Shown here in pieces: positions 26,167 through 35,181 of a stretch of 55,067 nucleotides of DNA. The position numbers and the translations under genes were made by a program. The first letter of the stretch is position 1. Every line of letters starts with the position of its first letter. The DNA is from Gammaproteobacteria bacterium (lineage in GTDB: Bacteria; Pseudomonadota; Gammaproteobacteria; Francisellales; CACEW01), in NCBI GenBank assembly GCA_029256015.1, contig JAQSYQ010000012.1:1-55067 (forward strand). The letters are read 5' to 3'. A model generated the notes under the pieces. It searched no databases. It was not told where the DNA came from and saw only the letters and a program-made list of their open reading frames with translations.

Positions 26167-26646
26167 TCAGCTCGCCAGTTCTTTAGCAGCTTTTATTATA
26201 CTTACAGCTCTATGCCCAAAAACTAAAAATATTACAATGAGAATTAAAAGCCCTTGTGTATGCCAAGGCAGACAAGTGAACCAACCTATAAAACGATCAC
26301 TAAATTTTTCAAGTTTTTGCCAAAAAAGGCGCCAACATCTAGAAAACATTTCCTTTTTTTCAGATCTATAATAATGGCAATTTTTAGGACATCCCTGAAG
26401 CAATTTATTGTGATATTTGTCTTCGCTGTATGCTAATGAGTCCTCTATACAATTCGGTCCATAATATATTGGATTTCCAAACCTATCCCCAAAGTTATGA
26501 ACGGCAAGATGGCAACAACTTTCAAAATGTCGCTCATTTTTCCATTGAGTAATAAATTCCTTTGCCTCATGTTTACTTGTATAAAACGGGACATGAGTCT
26601 CAATACATCTAAAAGGATGCTCTCTTGAAGGCTTATCCCTAGGCAT
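26167..26646 (-). CDS. Cys-rich hypothetical protein with C-terminal membrane anchor
   Basis: This 159-residue protein is not assigned to a family. AAGGGG lies five bases before the ATG. The N-terminal 100 residues carry Cys and His pairs: FESCCHLAVHNFG, YYGPNCIEDS and GCPKNCHYYR, the last resembling a metal-binding or disulfide knuckle. A basic stretch follows. Then one hydrophobic segment near residues 131-150 (GLLILIVIFLVFGHRAVSII) ends close to the C-terminus, so it would be tail-anchored with the Cys domain in the cytoplasm. It stands alone between convergent neighbours. Confidence 0.75.
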   Translation of the reverse strand: MPRDKPSREHPFRCIETHVPFYTSKHEAKEFITQWKNERHFESCCHLAVHNFGDRFGNPIYYGPNCIEDSLAYSEDKYHNKLLQGCPKNCHYYRSEKKEMFSRCWRLFWQKLEKFSDRFIGWFTCLPWHTQGLLILIVIFLVFGHRAVSIIKAAKELAS

Positions 26647-26731
26647 ATATCCCCTTACTTTAAACTATCAGCTTATAAAATAATACCTGACTTTAAATCA
26701 CAATTCTATTGCCGTGCGGCACTACGCATAG

Positions 26732-26880
26732 CATTAAAAGCCTCTATAAATCGATGATTTTATTGCCAGGCTAGGCATTTGGATTTTAGGACCCGGAGTG
26801 TATATGTAATACATGAGGAAAGCCTAAAAGCCAAATAACGACGCCTGGCGATAAAAGCGCGGTTTATAGTGCTTTTAACG
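26732..26880. repeat. About 150-bp long palindrome after the second lpxA
   Basis: Nested arms include CATTAAAAGC/GCTTTTAACG, TTTTATTGCCAGGC/GCCTGGCGATAAAA and TTTGG/CCAAA. The core GTGTATATGTAATACATGAGGAAAGCC-like stretch recurs at 50611. The right arm contains the lpxA2 stop codon. Confidence 0.85.
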
Positions 26881-27654
26881 GACGATGCCGCGCTTGGAGG
26901 TCTGAATAAAGTCCACCCAAGCCTGTACTTCGGGACATTCCACTACCATTTCTTTAAGCTTGGCTGTGGCTTCTTCAAGAGGCAGGTTTTGCATAAAAAA
27001 CATTTTATAAGCCCGTCTTAATCCTTCGATGGCTTCTTTGGAAAACCCATTTCTGCTTAAGCCTCTGACATTAAGCCCATGAATAGTTGCGGTACTTTTA
27101 TTTCTTGAGCTGGCTATGACATAAGGTAAGACATCTTTTTCCGCCAGACAGGCATGCACTAAAAAGCTGAATGAGCCAATCCTTGAAAACTGATGCACTC
27201 CGCAATAGCCACTTATCGTAACCCTATCGCCTATTTCAACATGGCCTGAGATAGCTGAATAGTTAACCATAATATTATGGCTACCTACCTGGCAATCATG
27301 AGCAATATGCGCATAAGCCATTAAATAATTATTATTGCCTACTCTAGTTACTCGGTCGCCTTTAGTCGTCGCTCGGTTAACGGTAGAGCCTTCACGAAAT
27401 ATATTGCCATCTCCGATTTCTAAAAAGGTAGACTCATCTTTAAAGTGAATATCCTGAGGGTCGCCACCCAATACGGCAAAGGGATGCAACTGATTGTTTT
27501 TGCCTAGTTTGGTATTCTTCATAATAACTGCGTTGGGATAAATTCTGGTCCCTTCGCCTATTTCTACATTAGGGCCAATATAAGCGTTAAAGCCAATTTC
27601 GACATTGGAATCTATGCGTGCAGTGGGATCTATGTATGCAGATTGATGAATCAA
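26875..27654 (-). CDS. Second LpxA-like UDP-sugar acyltransferase
   Basis: A 259-residue left-handed beta-helix acyltransferase with hexapeptide repeats (IEIGDG, VEIGDR and similar). The catalytic histidine of LpxA is kept in AHIAHDCQVG, as is VHQF. The C-terminal helical part (GLNVRGLSRNGFSKEAIEGLRRAYK) is LpxA-like. The usual HRGT motif reads NRAT, so specificity may differ from the first copy. It begins with TTG, overlapping the upstream lpxA stop as TTGA. Tandem copies suggest acylation of two substrates or chain lengths, for example UDP-GlcNAc3N versus UDP-GlcNAc. That division is inference. Confidence 0.9.
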   Translation of the reverse strand: MIHQSAYIDPTARIDSNVEIGFNAYIGPNVEIGEGTRIYPNAVIMKNTKLGKNNQLHPFAVLGGDPQDIHFKDESTFLEIGDGNIFREGSTVNRATTKGDRVTRVGNNNYLMAYAHIAHDCQVGSHNIMVNYSAISGHVEIGDRVTISGYCGVHQFSRIGSFSFLVHACLAEKDVLPYVIASSRNKSTATIHGLNVRGLSRNGFSKEAIEGLRRAYKMFFMQNLPLEEATAKLKEMVVECPEVQAWVDFIQTSKRGIVR

Positions 27655-28430
27655 CGAATAATGCCTCTTTCAGATTTTTCCAGAAAATCAGCCAAAGCCT
27701 GTACTTCAGGGCACTCAGCTTCCATTTCACGAAGCGCTGCCACAGCTTCTACAGCTCTTAAGCCTTGGCGATAGATAACTTTATAGGCTCGCCTTAAACA
27801 CTGAAGGGTTACAGGTGAAAAACCATGCCTTTTCAAACCCTCTACATTAAGACCGCAAACTGTTGGGCTGGCCCCGCCTGTAATCATGACATAGGGCGGC
27901 ACGTCTTTTAATACAATACTGGAGTTGGATATAAAACTATAAGCGCCAATTTGACAGAATTGATGCACTCCGCAAAGTCCGCTCATAATGACATAGTCAT
28001 TAATTTTAACGTGGCCCGCGATAGCAACAGAGTTTGCAAATATACAGCCATTGCCGATGATGCAATCATGCGCAACATGCACATAGGCCATAAATAAATT
28101 GTCATTACCAATTTTAGTTAACAGTTGGTCTTGGATGGTTCCGCGGTGAATAGTGACACATTCACGAATCACATTACGATCGCCAATTTCCAAAAAGGTA
28201 CGCTCGCCTTTGTATTTTTTATCCTGTGGGTCTTCCCCAATAGAGGCGAACTGATAAATTTTATTAAACTTACCGATTTTGCTTGGGCCGTTAATAACTA
28301 CATGTGGGCCAATCCAGGTGCCCTCTTCAATCTCTACATCAGCACCAATAATCGAGTATGGTCCGATTTGTACTCCCTCAGCAATCTTAGCGCTGGGGTG
28401 AATTATTGCGGTCTTATCAATCACTGCCAT
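27651..28430 (-). CDS. lpxA: UDP-N-acetylglucosamine acyltransferase LpxA
   Basis: Catalyses the first step of lipid A synthesis. With the ATG at 28430 ([14 protein letters not shown]) it is 259 residues, close to 262 in E. coli. The start overlaps fabZ by 14 bases. The canonical motifs [17 protein letters not shown] (catalytic His), [12 protein letters not shown] and DVPPYV are all present, followed by [13 protein letters not shown]. This is the more conventional of the two adjacent LpxA proteins. If UDP-GlcNAc3N is made by GnnA/GnnB, it would N-acylate rather than O-acylate. Confidence 0.95.
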   Translation of the reverse strand: MAVIDKTAIIHPSAKIAEGVQIGPYSIIGADVEIEEGTWIGPHVVINGPSKIGKFNKIYQFASIGEDPQDKKYKGERTFLEIGDRNVIRECVTIHRGTIQDQLLTKIGNDNLFMAYVHVAHDCIIGNGCIFANSVAIAGHVKINDYVIMSGLCGVHQFCQIGAYSFISNSSIVLKDVPPYVMITGGASPTVCGLNVEGLKRHGFSPVTLQCLRRAYKVIYRQGLRAVEAVAALREMEAECPEVQALADFLEKSERGIIR

Positions 28431-28878
28431 TTCCCATATATGCTGCCGTAAGCTCTGCTGAGCACGCCAGCTCACCATTCACTTTAACCGTGCCTTTTGC
28501 CTTCCAAATAGTGCCTTTTTGTTTGCTCATCTCGATATCTATAATCAGCTGATCTCCCGGCACGACAGGATGTTTAAATCTTGCTTTATCCACTCCCGCA
28601 AAATAGAAAATTTCTTTGCCGGTTACAACCGCGCCAGTTTCCTGTAATGTTTTGAATGCAAGCAAGGCCAAAGCCTGTGCCATCGCCTCTAATTGCAATA
28701 CGCCCGGCATCACTGGGTTATTAGGAAAATGCCCAGTAAAATACAGCTCATTGATAGTGACGTTTTTAACTGCCTTAATAAATTGGCCAGGTTGAAAATC
28801 CAATACTCGGTCAATGAGCACAAATGGATATCGATGCGGCAACAATTTTAATATTTCATTGATATCTATGTTATTCAT
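28417..28878 (-). CDS. fabZ: 3-hydroxyacyl-ACP dehydratase FabZ
   Basis: Dehydrates (3R)-hydroxyacyl-ACP in fatty-acid elongation and so competes with LpxA/LpxD for substrate. The product from the ATG at 28878 is 153 residues. [14 protein letters not shown] at the start and [19 protein letters not shown] with the catalytic His and Glu are diagnostic of the hotdog fold. It overlaps lpxD by 8 bases and lpxA by 14, showing tight coupling. Confidence 0.96.
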   Translation of the reverse strand: MNNIDINEILKLLPHRYPFVLIDRVLDFQPGQFIKAVKNVTINELYFTGHFPNNPVMPGVLQLEAMAQALALLAFKTLQETGAVVTGKEIFYFAGVDKARFKHPVVPGDQLIIDIEMSKQKGTIWKAKGTVKVNGELACSAELTAAYMGNGSD

Positions 28879-29911
28879 CTTTTCCATCCATCCCACCAAA
28901 TAATTTCGCTTCCAGGGCTTTCACTCTTTGCATTAATTTATCAAGCCTATTGATGCGCGCTACTGTTTTGTTCCACTCTCTGACTTCACGGGCTGGCATG
29001 GAGGCAGAATAAATTTCCCCATCAGGTATAGAGTGGGATACCCCTGACATAGCAGTAATACTCACTTTATCCCCAATAGTAATATGGCCATTTATACCAG
29101 CCGCTCCACCGATCAAACAATATTTGCCAATTTTGCTGCTACCAGCAATTCCTGCTTGAGCTGCAATCGCTGAGTTTTCACCAATAACGACGTTATGGGC
29201 AACTTGCACCTGGTTGTCGATTTTAGCACCGCTATGAATTTGAGTATCTTCTAAGGCGCCCCTGTCAATGGTTGTATTGGCGCCAATCTCAACTTCATCT
29301 CCAATATTAACCGCCCCAAGCTGCGGGATTTTAACCCAGCGGCCTCTGTCATTTGCCAAACCAAATCCATCACTGCCAATCACTGCACCACTGTGAATAA
29401 TGCAGCGTTTGCCGATTTTAACTTTATGATAAATGCTCACATTTGCTTTCAGGCAAGTTCCTTCCTGAATGCTGACGTAATCTGAAATCGCACAACCCGC
29501 TCCTATGGAAACATGAGCCCCAATCTTTACATGCTTGCCAATGCTAACAAAAGGCCCAATGCTTGCAGTGGGATCAATTTCTGCAGTGGAATCAATTGCG
29601 GCACCTGCATGAATACCTGCCTCAGCTTTAGGGCTATCATCAAATAAAGCCGCAGCCTTAGCAAAACCTAAATAAGGATTTTGCATAATTAAAGCATTCA
29701 CCGGGCATTGCTCTGCTAAATCAGGCGATATAATGACAGCACCTGCTTGAGTCTGAGCCAAATGGGCCTGATACTTGCTATTGGATAAAAAGCTTAAGTG
29801 TTGAGATGTCGCTGTATTTAAAGGGGCCAAACCAACAATTTGCTTGTCTTCAGTTTTAAGCTGAAGCTCAGCCCCAATAAGTTTAGCGATTTCAGATAGA
29901 GATTTACTCAT
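28871..29911 (-). CDS. lpxD: UDP-3-O/N-acyl-glucosamine N-acyltransferase LpxD
   Basis: Third acyl-transfer step of lipid A synthesis. The 346-residue product has the N-terminal uridine-binding domain ([20 protein letters not shown]) and then many hexapeptide repeats. It also has the family block [30 protein letters not shown] and [14 protein letters not shown] with the catalytic-type His. A C-terminal helix ([21 protein letters not shown]) completes it. It stands in the standard skp-lpxD-fabZ-lpxA order. Confidence 0.96.
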   Translation of the reverse strand: MSKSLSEIAKLIGAELQLKTEDKQIVGLAPLNTATSQHLSFLSNSKYQAHLAQTQAGAVIISPDLAEQCPVNALIMQNPYLGFAKAAALFDDSPKAEAGIHAGAAIDSTAEIDPTASIGPFVSIGKHVKIGAHVSIGAGCAISDYVSIQEGTCLKANVSIYHKVKIGKRCIIHSGAVIGSDGFGLANDRGRWVKIPQLGAVNIGDEVEIGANTTIDRGALEDTQIHSGAKIDNQVQVAHNVVIGENSAIAAQAGIAGSSKIGKYCLIGGAAGINGHITIGDKVSITAMSGVSHSIPDGEIYSASMPAREVREWNKTVARINRLDKLMQRVKALEAKLFGGMDGKDE

Positions 29912-29930
29912 GATGAATGCCTAAATAATC

Positions 29931-30458
29931 TTAGGAATTCATTTTTTGCATAACGCTAATGACGTTAGAAGTTACGTCATAGCTTGGGCTGTAATAAGGC
30001 GCTGCTTGATCAGTCATAATCAAATCATACTGCCCTGCTTTAGCCACCTGTGCAATCGCATTGTTAAGGTCGCTTTCAAAAGTGCCGGCTGCAGATTGTT
30101 CTTTTTTCATTTCAGCCGCTTTCAAGTTCATAACTTGTTGTTGAAAGTTTTGTTGTTGCTGAGTTAAAGCCGCTTCCTGAGACTGACGGTCGCTTGCTGT
30201 CATAGTAGGGCCATTTTTCTCTAAGTTTTGGATAGCGGTAGCAAGGCTTTGCTGTTGCTGTTGAAGCTTTTGAATTTGTGGTGCTAATTGGGATTTCAGT
30301 TGGTCCAAAGTGGCCCTTCCCTGAGGAACTTGTTGGAAAACCGACATGTAATTGACCACGCCAATTTTAGGTGCAGATGTAGCTACAGGATCAGCAAAAG
30401 CAGTGGTCGCTGTAAGTAGTGCCAAACCAAGTGCCGCTTTGCTCAATAAATTTTTCAT
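29931..30458 (-). CDS. skp: Periplasmic chaperone Skp/OmpH
   Basis: Carries unfolded outer-membrane proteins through the periplasm to BamA. The 175-residue precursor starts with a clear signal peptide cleaved near Ala22 (TATTAFA-DPV). IGVVNYMSVFQQVPQG is the OmpH signature. A long Gln-rich coiled coil (about residues 55-125) forms the tentacles, and YDLIMTDQAAPYYS closes the body domain. AAGGAG lies six bases before the ATG. It follows bamA after 21 bases. Confidence 0.95.
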   Translation of the reverse strand: MKNLLSKAALGLALLTATTAFADPVATSAPKIGVVNYMSVFQQVPQGRATLDQLKSQLAPQIQKLQQQQQSLATAIQNLEKNGPTMTASDRQSQEAALTQQQQNFQQQVMNLKAAEMKKEQSAAGTFESDLNNAIAQVAKAGQYDLIMTDQAAPYYSPSYDVTSNVISVMQKMNS

Positions 30459-30479
30459 AATCGCTCCTTAAGCGTTTAA

Positions 30480-32858
30480 CTAGCTAAAAAAGGTACCCAA
30501 AGTAAACTGGAATATTTGAGTATCATCTCCAGGTTTCTTGTTAAGAGGTGCCGCCAAACTAAAGCCAAGCGGTCCTAACGGGCTTACCCACTCCAATCCC
30601 ACTCCGACGGAATATCTCAAGTTACTTGCAGTTGGATAAATCGGCTGTTCTGCCGCGTTCCATTCCGTTGCCATATGGTAAGTATTGTATACGTTACCAG
30701 CATCAAGGAAGGTTACCATCTTTAAGTTTTGTTTATCCATCGCAAAGGGTACTGGGAAGTATAGATTAGCTGAAGCATTTACGCTTAAGTTTCCACCTAA
30801 TGCATTACCTTGACTGTCAGTTCCTGGCGTACAGGTACTACTACCCGCCGGGCAATATAAAGTATCTTGCGGACCCATGGTACCGGCGGAGATACCGCGA
30901 ACAGAGCCCCAGCCACCACCAGTAAATCCGTTAAAGAATGGAAGGTGAGACATATTGCCGTAGCCGCCACCAAAATTAACCCCGCCACCCAAAGAGCCTG
31001 TGACGTTATTGCTAAACACGGTGTGATACCACGTTGCGCTTGATAAGAGCTGGTACCATTCTAAGTCACTTCCAGGTATCGCAATTTTGGTTCCAACGTT
31101 TGCAGTTTCACCCTGAGTTGGGAAGTAAGCAGCATTGGTAGAATCACGAGACCAGCCTAAGTTCAGCAATAATGAGTTATAAGTACTGCCATGCTGAGCA
31201 ATGAACTGTGTTACCGTCAATGAGTTATCAAGGCCCGGTTGTTCCAACTGAGTGCGGTCTACGCCGCCACCGATATTAAAGTAGTTCCAAGTACTGATTG
31301 GAATCGCATAGTTAACGTTGCCGCCATAAGAGTTGGTCGAATAGTTAGCCAAGCCCTGATCTGCTGCGTTAACTCGAGTAAAGTACAGGTTTACAGACTG
31401 CTGCACACCATTTGTCGTAAAGTAAGGTTGGGTAAAGCTAAAGTTCACACTTTGATAAGGACGGCTGATCTGAGTGTTAATGGCAAATATATTCCCGGTA
31501 CCAAATACATCAGGAACATTAAGGCCAGCCCCGACAATCACTCCATCAAGCTCGGAGTAACCGATGTTGCCTGATACTGAGTTAGCACTCTGCTCAGTCA
31601 AATCATAATTGATATCAACCTGGTTAGAGGCCCCTACTACCGGCGCAGTTTTTACATCTACAGTTTGTAAATAAGGCAAGCGCTGCAAATTCACCTTGGA
31701 AGTGTCCAAATTAGTTTTGGAGTAAATACTGCCTTCCACATAGGTTAATCTTTCTCTTAAAGTTTTATCGTTAGCGACGGTATTTCCTGAGAAATTAATA
31801 TCGTGAACATAAACTTTTTGCCCGGGGATTACATAGAAAGTAATATAAACTTGCTTGGTTTTGTCATCGATGGTGGGCACAGGATTAACGTTTACAAAAG
31901 CGTAGCCTTTATCACCCAAAGCATTTTGGATAGCGGTTTGAGCATCCAATACGGTTTGCTTGGAGAAAGTGTCTCCAGACTTGATTTTAACCATCGAGTT
32001 AAGTTGAGACTCAGGCAAAATTAAATTACCCATTAACTTAAAGCCTTTAAATGTATACTTTTGGCCTTCTGTCACGTTAAGGGTCAAGAACACTTTGGTA
32101 TGAGTGGAGTCAAGCGCAACCTGGGTTGAATCAACATGGAAACGGGCATAGCCGCGGTCCATATAGTAATTGCTCAAAGCCTCCAAGGATTTGCTAAGCT
32201 TATCTTGAGAATATTTATCGCTGCCGGTAAAAAATGGAATAAAGCCGGGGGTGGATAATGTGAGCTGGTCAACCAAAGTGCTTTCGGAGAAAGCATGATT
32301 GCCCACTATATTGATTCGGGTAATTTTAGCGGTTAGGCCTTCTGAAATTTTAATATCAAGCCCCACCCTGTTTCTAGGCAGAGGGTTGATAACGGTATCT
32401 ACTTTAACAGCATACTTACCTTGAGAGTTATATTGCTGTTCAAGAGATTGCTGAATCTGACGCAATAATGAGTGGTTAAACATATTACCCACCTGCAAGC
32501 CTACGTTGTTCAACACAGTTTGCAGTTGGTCTGTTTTAATTAATTCGTTTCCGCTGATATTAACGCTAGCGATAGTCGGCTGCTCAGTGACATTGATGAC
32601 CAGAGTGCCGTTGTTGTTATATAGCGAAACATCGCTAAAATAGCCCGTCTTAAACAGGTCTTCGATTACAGCCTGGCTCTGACTTGGTTCAAAATCTTGC
32701 CCAACTGTAACGGGAACATCTGCTCTAACAGTGCTTTCAGGGACCCTTTGCAAGCCTACAAACTGGATGTTTTTAACAACAAAAGCTTGCGCTGGAATTT
32801 GGGTGCTGGTAGCCAATAAGGCCAAGGATACTGCAGTTACTATAGTCTTCTTTAACAT
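30480..32858 (-). CDS. bamA: Outer-membrane assembly factor BamA
   Basis: The 792-residue core of the beta-barrel assembly machine. A signal peptide ending near AQA is followed by VVKNIQFVGLQRVPESTV, the start of the first of five POTRA domains (to about residue 420). The Omp85 barrel (about 430-792) includes the VRGI-type lid motif as SVRGISAG. The C-terminal beta-signal QFTLGTFF is followed by one extra serine, whereas barrels normally end on the aromatic residue. rseP and dxr, which usually lie upstream, are absent. Confidence 0.97.
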   Translation of the reverse strand: MLKKTIVTAVSLALLATSTQIPAQAFVVKNIQFVGLQRVPESTVRADVPVTVGQDFEPSQSQAVIEDLFKTGYFSDVSLYNNNGTLVINVTEQPTIASVNISGNELIKTDQLQTVLNNVGLQVGNMFNHSLLRQIQQSLEQQYNSQGKYAVKVDTVINPLPRNRVGLDIKISEGLTAKITRINIVGNHAFSESTLVDQLTLSTPGFIPFFTGSDKYSQDKLSKSLEALSNYYMDRGYARFHVDSTQVALDSTHTKVFLTLNVTEGQKYTFKGFKLMGNLILPESQLNSMVKIKSGDTFSKQTVLDAQTAIQNALGDKGYAFVNVNPVPTIDDKTKQVYITFYVIPGQKVYVHDINFSGNTVANDKTLRERLTYVEGSIYSKTNLDTSKVNLQRLPYLQTVDVKTAPVVGASNQVDINYDLTEQSANSVSGNIGYSELDGVIVGAGLNVPDVFGTGNIFAINTQISRPYQSVNFSFTQPYFTTNGVQQSVNLYFTRVNAADQGLANYSTNSYGGNVNYAIPISTWNYFNIGGGVDRTQLEQPGLDNSLTVTQFIAQHGSTYNSLLLNLGWSRDSTNAAYFPTQGETANVGTKIAIPGSDLEWYQLLSSATWYHTVFSNNVTGSLGGGVNFGGGYGNMSHLPFFNGFTGGGWGSVRGISAGTMGPQDTLYCPAGSSTCTPGTDSQGNALGGNLSVNASANLYFPVPFAMDKQNLKMVTFLDAGNVYNTYHMATEWNAAEQPIYPTASNLRYSVGVGLEWVSPLGPLGFSLAAPLNKKPGDDTQIFQFTLGTFFS

Positions 32859-33183
32859 CAGGATAACCGTTCTCTTAATAGGGTTGCGAAAAAAAGTTTA
32901 CCTGAAAGTTTTAGAAAAGACCATGGGAATCTTCCCAAACTTTGCACGATGGGGATTATCAAGGGGAGAACCGTGATTCTTCCCTTGATTGCAAGGGCGA
33001 ATTCATTTCGCACGCAGCATTTAATCTCGGGAAGCAGTTTCCGCTTTTTATGAAACTGCCGGGAAAAGACCATGGGAATCTTTAAAATCCCACCCGGCCT
33101 TCCTTTAACAAAGGGACGAGCTTCCCCTCTTTGACAAAGAGGGGCCGGGGAGATTTTACGAGAACCATGATTTTTACTTAACT
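32859..33183. repeat. 325-base gene-free region with composite repeats
   Basis: No gene is seen here. AAAAGACCATGGGAATCTT occurs twice (about 32915 and 33064). AGAACCGTGATTCTT and AGAACCATGATTTTT form a second diverged pair. A hairpin GCAGTTTC/GAAACTGC lies at about 33034-33060. A CCCTCC-type palindromic repeat with GGCC ends lies at 33084-33157. The region takes the place where rseP and dxr normally lie. Confidence 0.7.
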
Positions 33184-33621
33184 TTACGCGATGGGAATCG
33201 ATCGATTCATTACCATCATAGTCAGACGGTTTACTGAAATTAGCTCGCCCTGCTCGTTCTCAATATTGATAGACCAAACTTGAGTTTTGCCTCCAATATG
33301 AAAGGGTTTGGCAGTAGCGATCACATAACCCTCTCGGGCTGAGCGGACATGATTGGTATTAATATCAAGCCCTACGCAGTATTGCTTGCTTAAATCTAAG
33401 CAGAAATTAGCTGCCGTGCTTCCCACGGTTTCGGCAAGAGCACAAGAAGCCCCGCCGTTCATAATACCGATAGGCTGCTTGGTGCGATGATCTACCGGCA
33501 TTTTAGCTTTTAAATAATCATCGCCAATTTCGATAAACTCAATACCCAGATGCGAGGCCATGGTTCCTTCACTTCTTTGATTGGCGGCGTCGAGATCTAA
33601 TTTAGTTTTCCAAATACTCAT
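33184..33621 (-). CDS. Hotdog-fold thioesterase, PaaI/YdiI (MenI) type
   Basis: A 145-residue acyl-CoA thioesterase of the hotdog fold. HLGIEFIEIGDDYLKAKMPV and MNGGASCALAETVGSTAAN match the YdiI/MenI/EntH branch, with Glu in the ALAE helix as the likely catalytic base. HVRSAREGYVIATAKPFHIGGKTQVW supports it. MenI hydrolyses dihydroxynaphthoyl-CoA in menaquinone synthesis, but related members act on other acyl-CoAs, so the substrate is open. The start overlaps the cdsA stop by 4 bases, placing it in the cdsA operon. Confidence 0.88.
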   Translation of the reverse strand: MSIWKTKLDLDAANQRSEGTMASHLGIEFIEIGDDYLKAKMPVDHRTKQPIGIMNGGASCALAETVGSTAANFCLDLSKQYCVGLDINTNHVRSAREGYVIATAKPFHIGGKTQVWSINIENEQGELISVNRLTMMVMNRSIPIA

Positions 33622-34418
33622 TGGATGTAACCAAATAAAATGCAGGCCAAGGCAAAAATTGGCAAAGTAGAAGTTAGGCTATCAAGCCTATCCATCATGC
33701 CGCCATGCCCTGGCAGGATATTGCCGCTGTCTTTAATATTGCATTGGCGCTTAACCAAGCTTTCAAATACATCGCCCAGTACAGAAACCAAAATTAAAAA
33801 CATACCGAATATGAACCACATGACATAGTTAAATAGAGCCTGGTTTGGAACAAAAAAGATCACCCCTATTCCTGCAATACTACCGATAACAAGCGCTCCA
33901 ATTAGCCCTTCTACTGATTTTTTAGGGCTTAATATAGGGAAAAGTTTATGCCTACCCCATTTCGTGCCGACAAAATAGGCTCCGGTATCTCCAAAGCAGA
34001 CCAGCATAATCAGGTAAAATAAAAGCGTACGGCTTCCTTGATGTAGGTTTACTACAGCAACATAGGTAGGCACCAATGTCAGCAAGCCCACAGGCAATAA
34101 ATACTGTGGTTTTTTAATAAAAGCAGATTTTTCAAATGGCAATAACAAGATGACTGAAGCTGCTATCCAGAATGCGATGGAAATGTAATAAGTCACGATA
34201 TCATAGCGGCATCCTACATACATCAATGCCCACAATATAATTAAGCTTAAGCCTTGTTGCCACCAGCGGGTCAACTTCATAAAGCTAATCCATTCTAAAG
34301 CCGCCCAGCTTATCAGCAAAGCGCAAAGCAATTCAAAATCATAGTTTGGCCAAAAGAATACAGACCAGATGGCTAAAAGTCCTAAAATAAATCCCGTGAT
34401 AATCCGCTTACTATGCAT
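33618..34418 (-). CDS. cdsA: Phosphatidate cytidylyltransferase (CDP-diglyceride synthase)
   Basis: Makes CDP-diacylglycerol, the precursor of all phospholipids, including the products of Psd and Cls encoded nearby. The 266-residue protein has about eight membrane segments. The C-terminal family signature runs from SLVKRQCNIKDSGNILPGHG through GMMDRLDS. It lies 49 bases after uppS on the same strand. Confidence 0.96.
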   Translation of the reverse strand: MHSKRIITGFILGLLAIWSVFFWPNYDFELLCALLISWAALEWISFMKLTRWWQQGLSLIILWALMYVGCRYDIVTYYISIAFWIAASVILLLPFEKSAFIKKPQYLLPVGLLTLVPTYVAVVNLHQGSRTLLFYLIMLVCFGDTGAYFVGTKWGRHKLFPILSPKKSVEGLIGALVIGSIAGIGVIFFVPNQALFNYVMWFIFGMFLILVSVLGDVFESLVKRQCNIKDSGNILPGHGGMMDRLDSLTSTLPIFALACILFGYIQ

Positions 34419-34467
34419 TGCTTTATCCTCGTTGCGAAAAGCTTAACAAAAATCGCTAAGCTTTCTT

Positions 34468-35181
34468 CTAATTTTTTAATTGCTCAGAAGTTTTTCCAAA
34501 CCGCCTTTCTCGCGAGGAAAACCATTCCAAAGCTTTGTGAAATTCTGCTTTATCAAAAGCAGGAAACAGAGTCTCTGTGAAATATAGTTCAGAATAAGCC
34601 AGTTGCCACAATAAAAAATTGCTAATTCTTTGTTCGCCGCTAGTGCGAATAAACAAATCGGGCAAAGGTAAATCAGCTGTCGACAAGTGAGAAGCAATCA
34701 TCTCTTCTGAAATGGCTTCAGGTACGACAAGACCATGCGTCACTTCATCGACTATTTTTTTAACGGCCTGTAAAATATCCCACTGCCCGCCGTAATTAAA
34801 CGCCACTCTTAGCTTTAACCCTGTATTGGCATGGGTCAGATCTTCAGCCTCTTCAATAGCTTGCTTGATATTAGGCGACAAATTACTTCGGTCTCCAATA
34901 ATTTTTAGCTGAACCTGATTTGCATGTAATTTTTTAGCTTCAGCAGACAAGCTATGAACCATCAGCTCCATTAAAAAGCCGACTTCTTCTTCTGGCCTTT
35001 TCCAGTTCTCGCTACTAAAAGCAAATAAGGTCAAGGCAGGAATAGACTTTTCAACGCAGGCTTCGATGATTTCACGCACTCTGGAAACCGCTGTTTTATG
35101 CCCAGCTGTTCTTGGCAAAAACCGCTGTTTAGCCCAGCGGCCATTACCATCCATTACAAGTGCTACATGTTTAGGAAGCAT
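34468..35181 (-). CDS. uppS: Undecaprenyl diphosphate synthase
   Basis: A cis-prenyltransferase that makes the C55 lipid carrier for peptidoglycan and O-antigen. The 237-residue product has HVALVMDGNGRWAKQR with the catalytic Asp11, LFAFSSENWKRP, and RTSGEQRISNFLLWQLAYSE. Its ATG shares one base with the frr stop (TAATG), implying coupled translation. Confidence 0.97.
   Translation of the reverse strand: MLPKHVALVMDGNGRWAKQRFLPRTAGHKTAVSRVREIIEACVEKSIPALTLFAFSSENWKRPEEEVGFLMELMVHSLSAEAKKLHANQVQLKIIGDRSNLSPNIKQAIEEAEDLTHANTGLKLRVAFNYGGQWDILQAVKKIVDEVTHGLVVPEAISEEMIASHLSTADLPLPDLFIRTSGEQRISNFLLWQLAYSELYFTETLFPAFDKAEFHKALEWFSSRERRFGKTSEQLKN

Noticed and set aside
33184..33621. Thioesterase as MenI of menaquinone synthesis
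   Set aside because: The hotdog subfamily is clear but no other men gene is in the window, so the substrate is left open.
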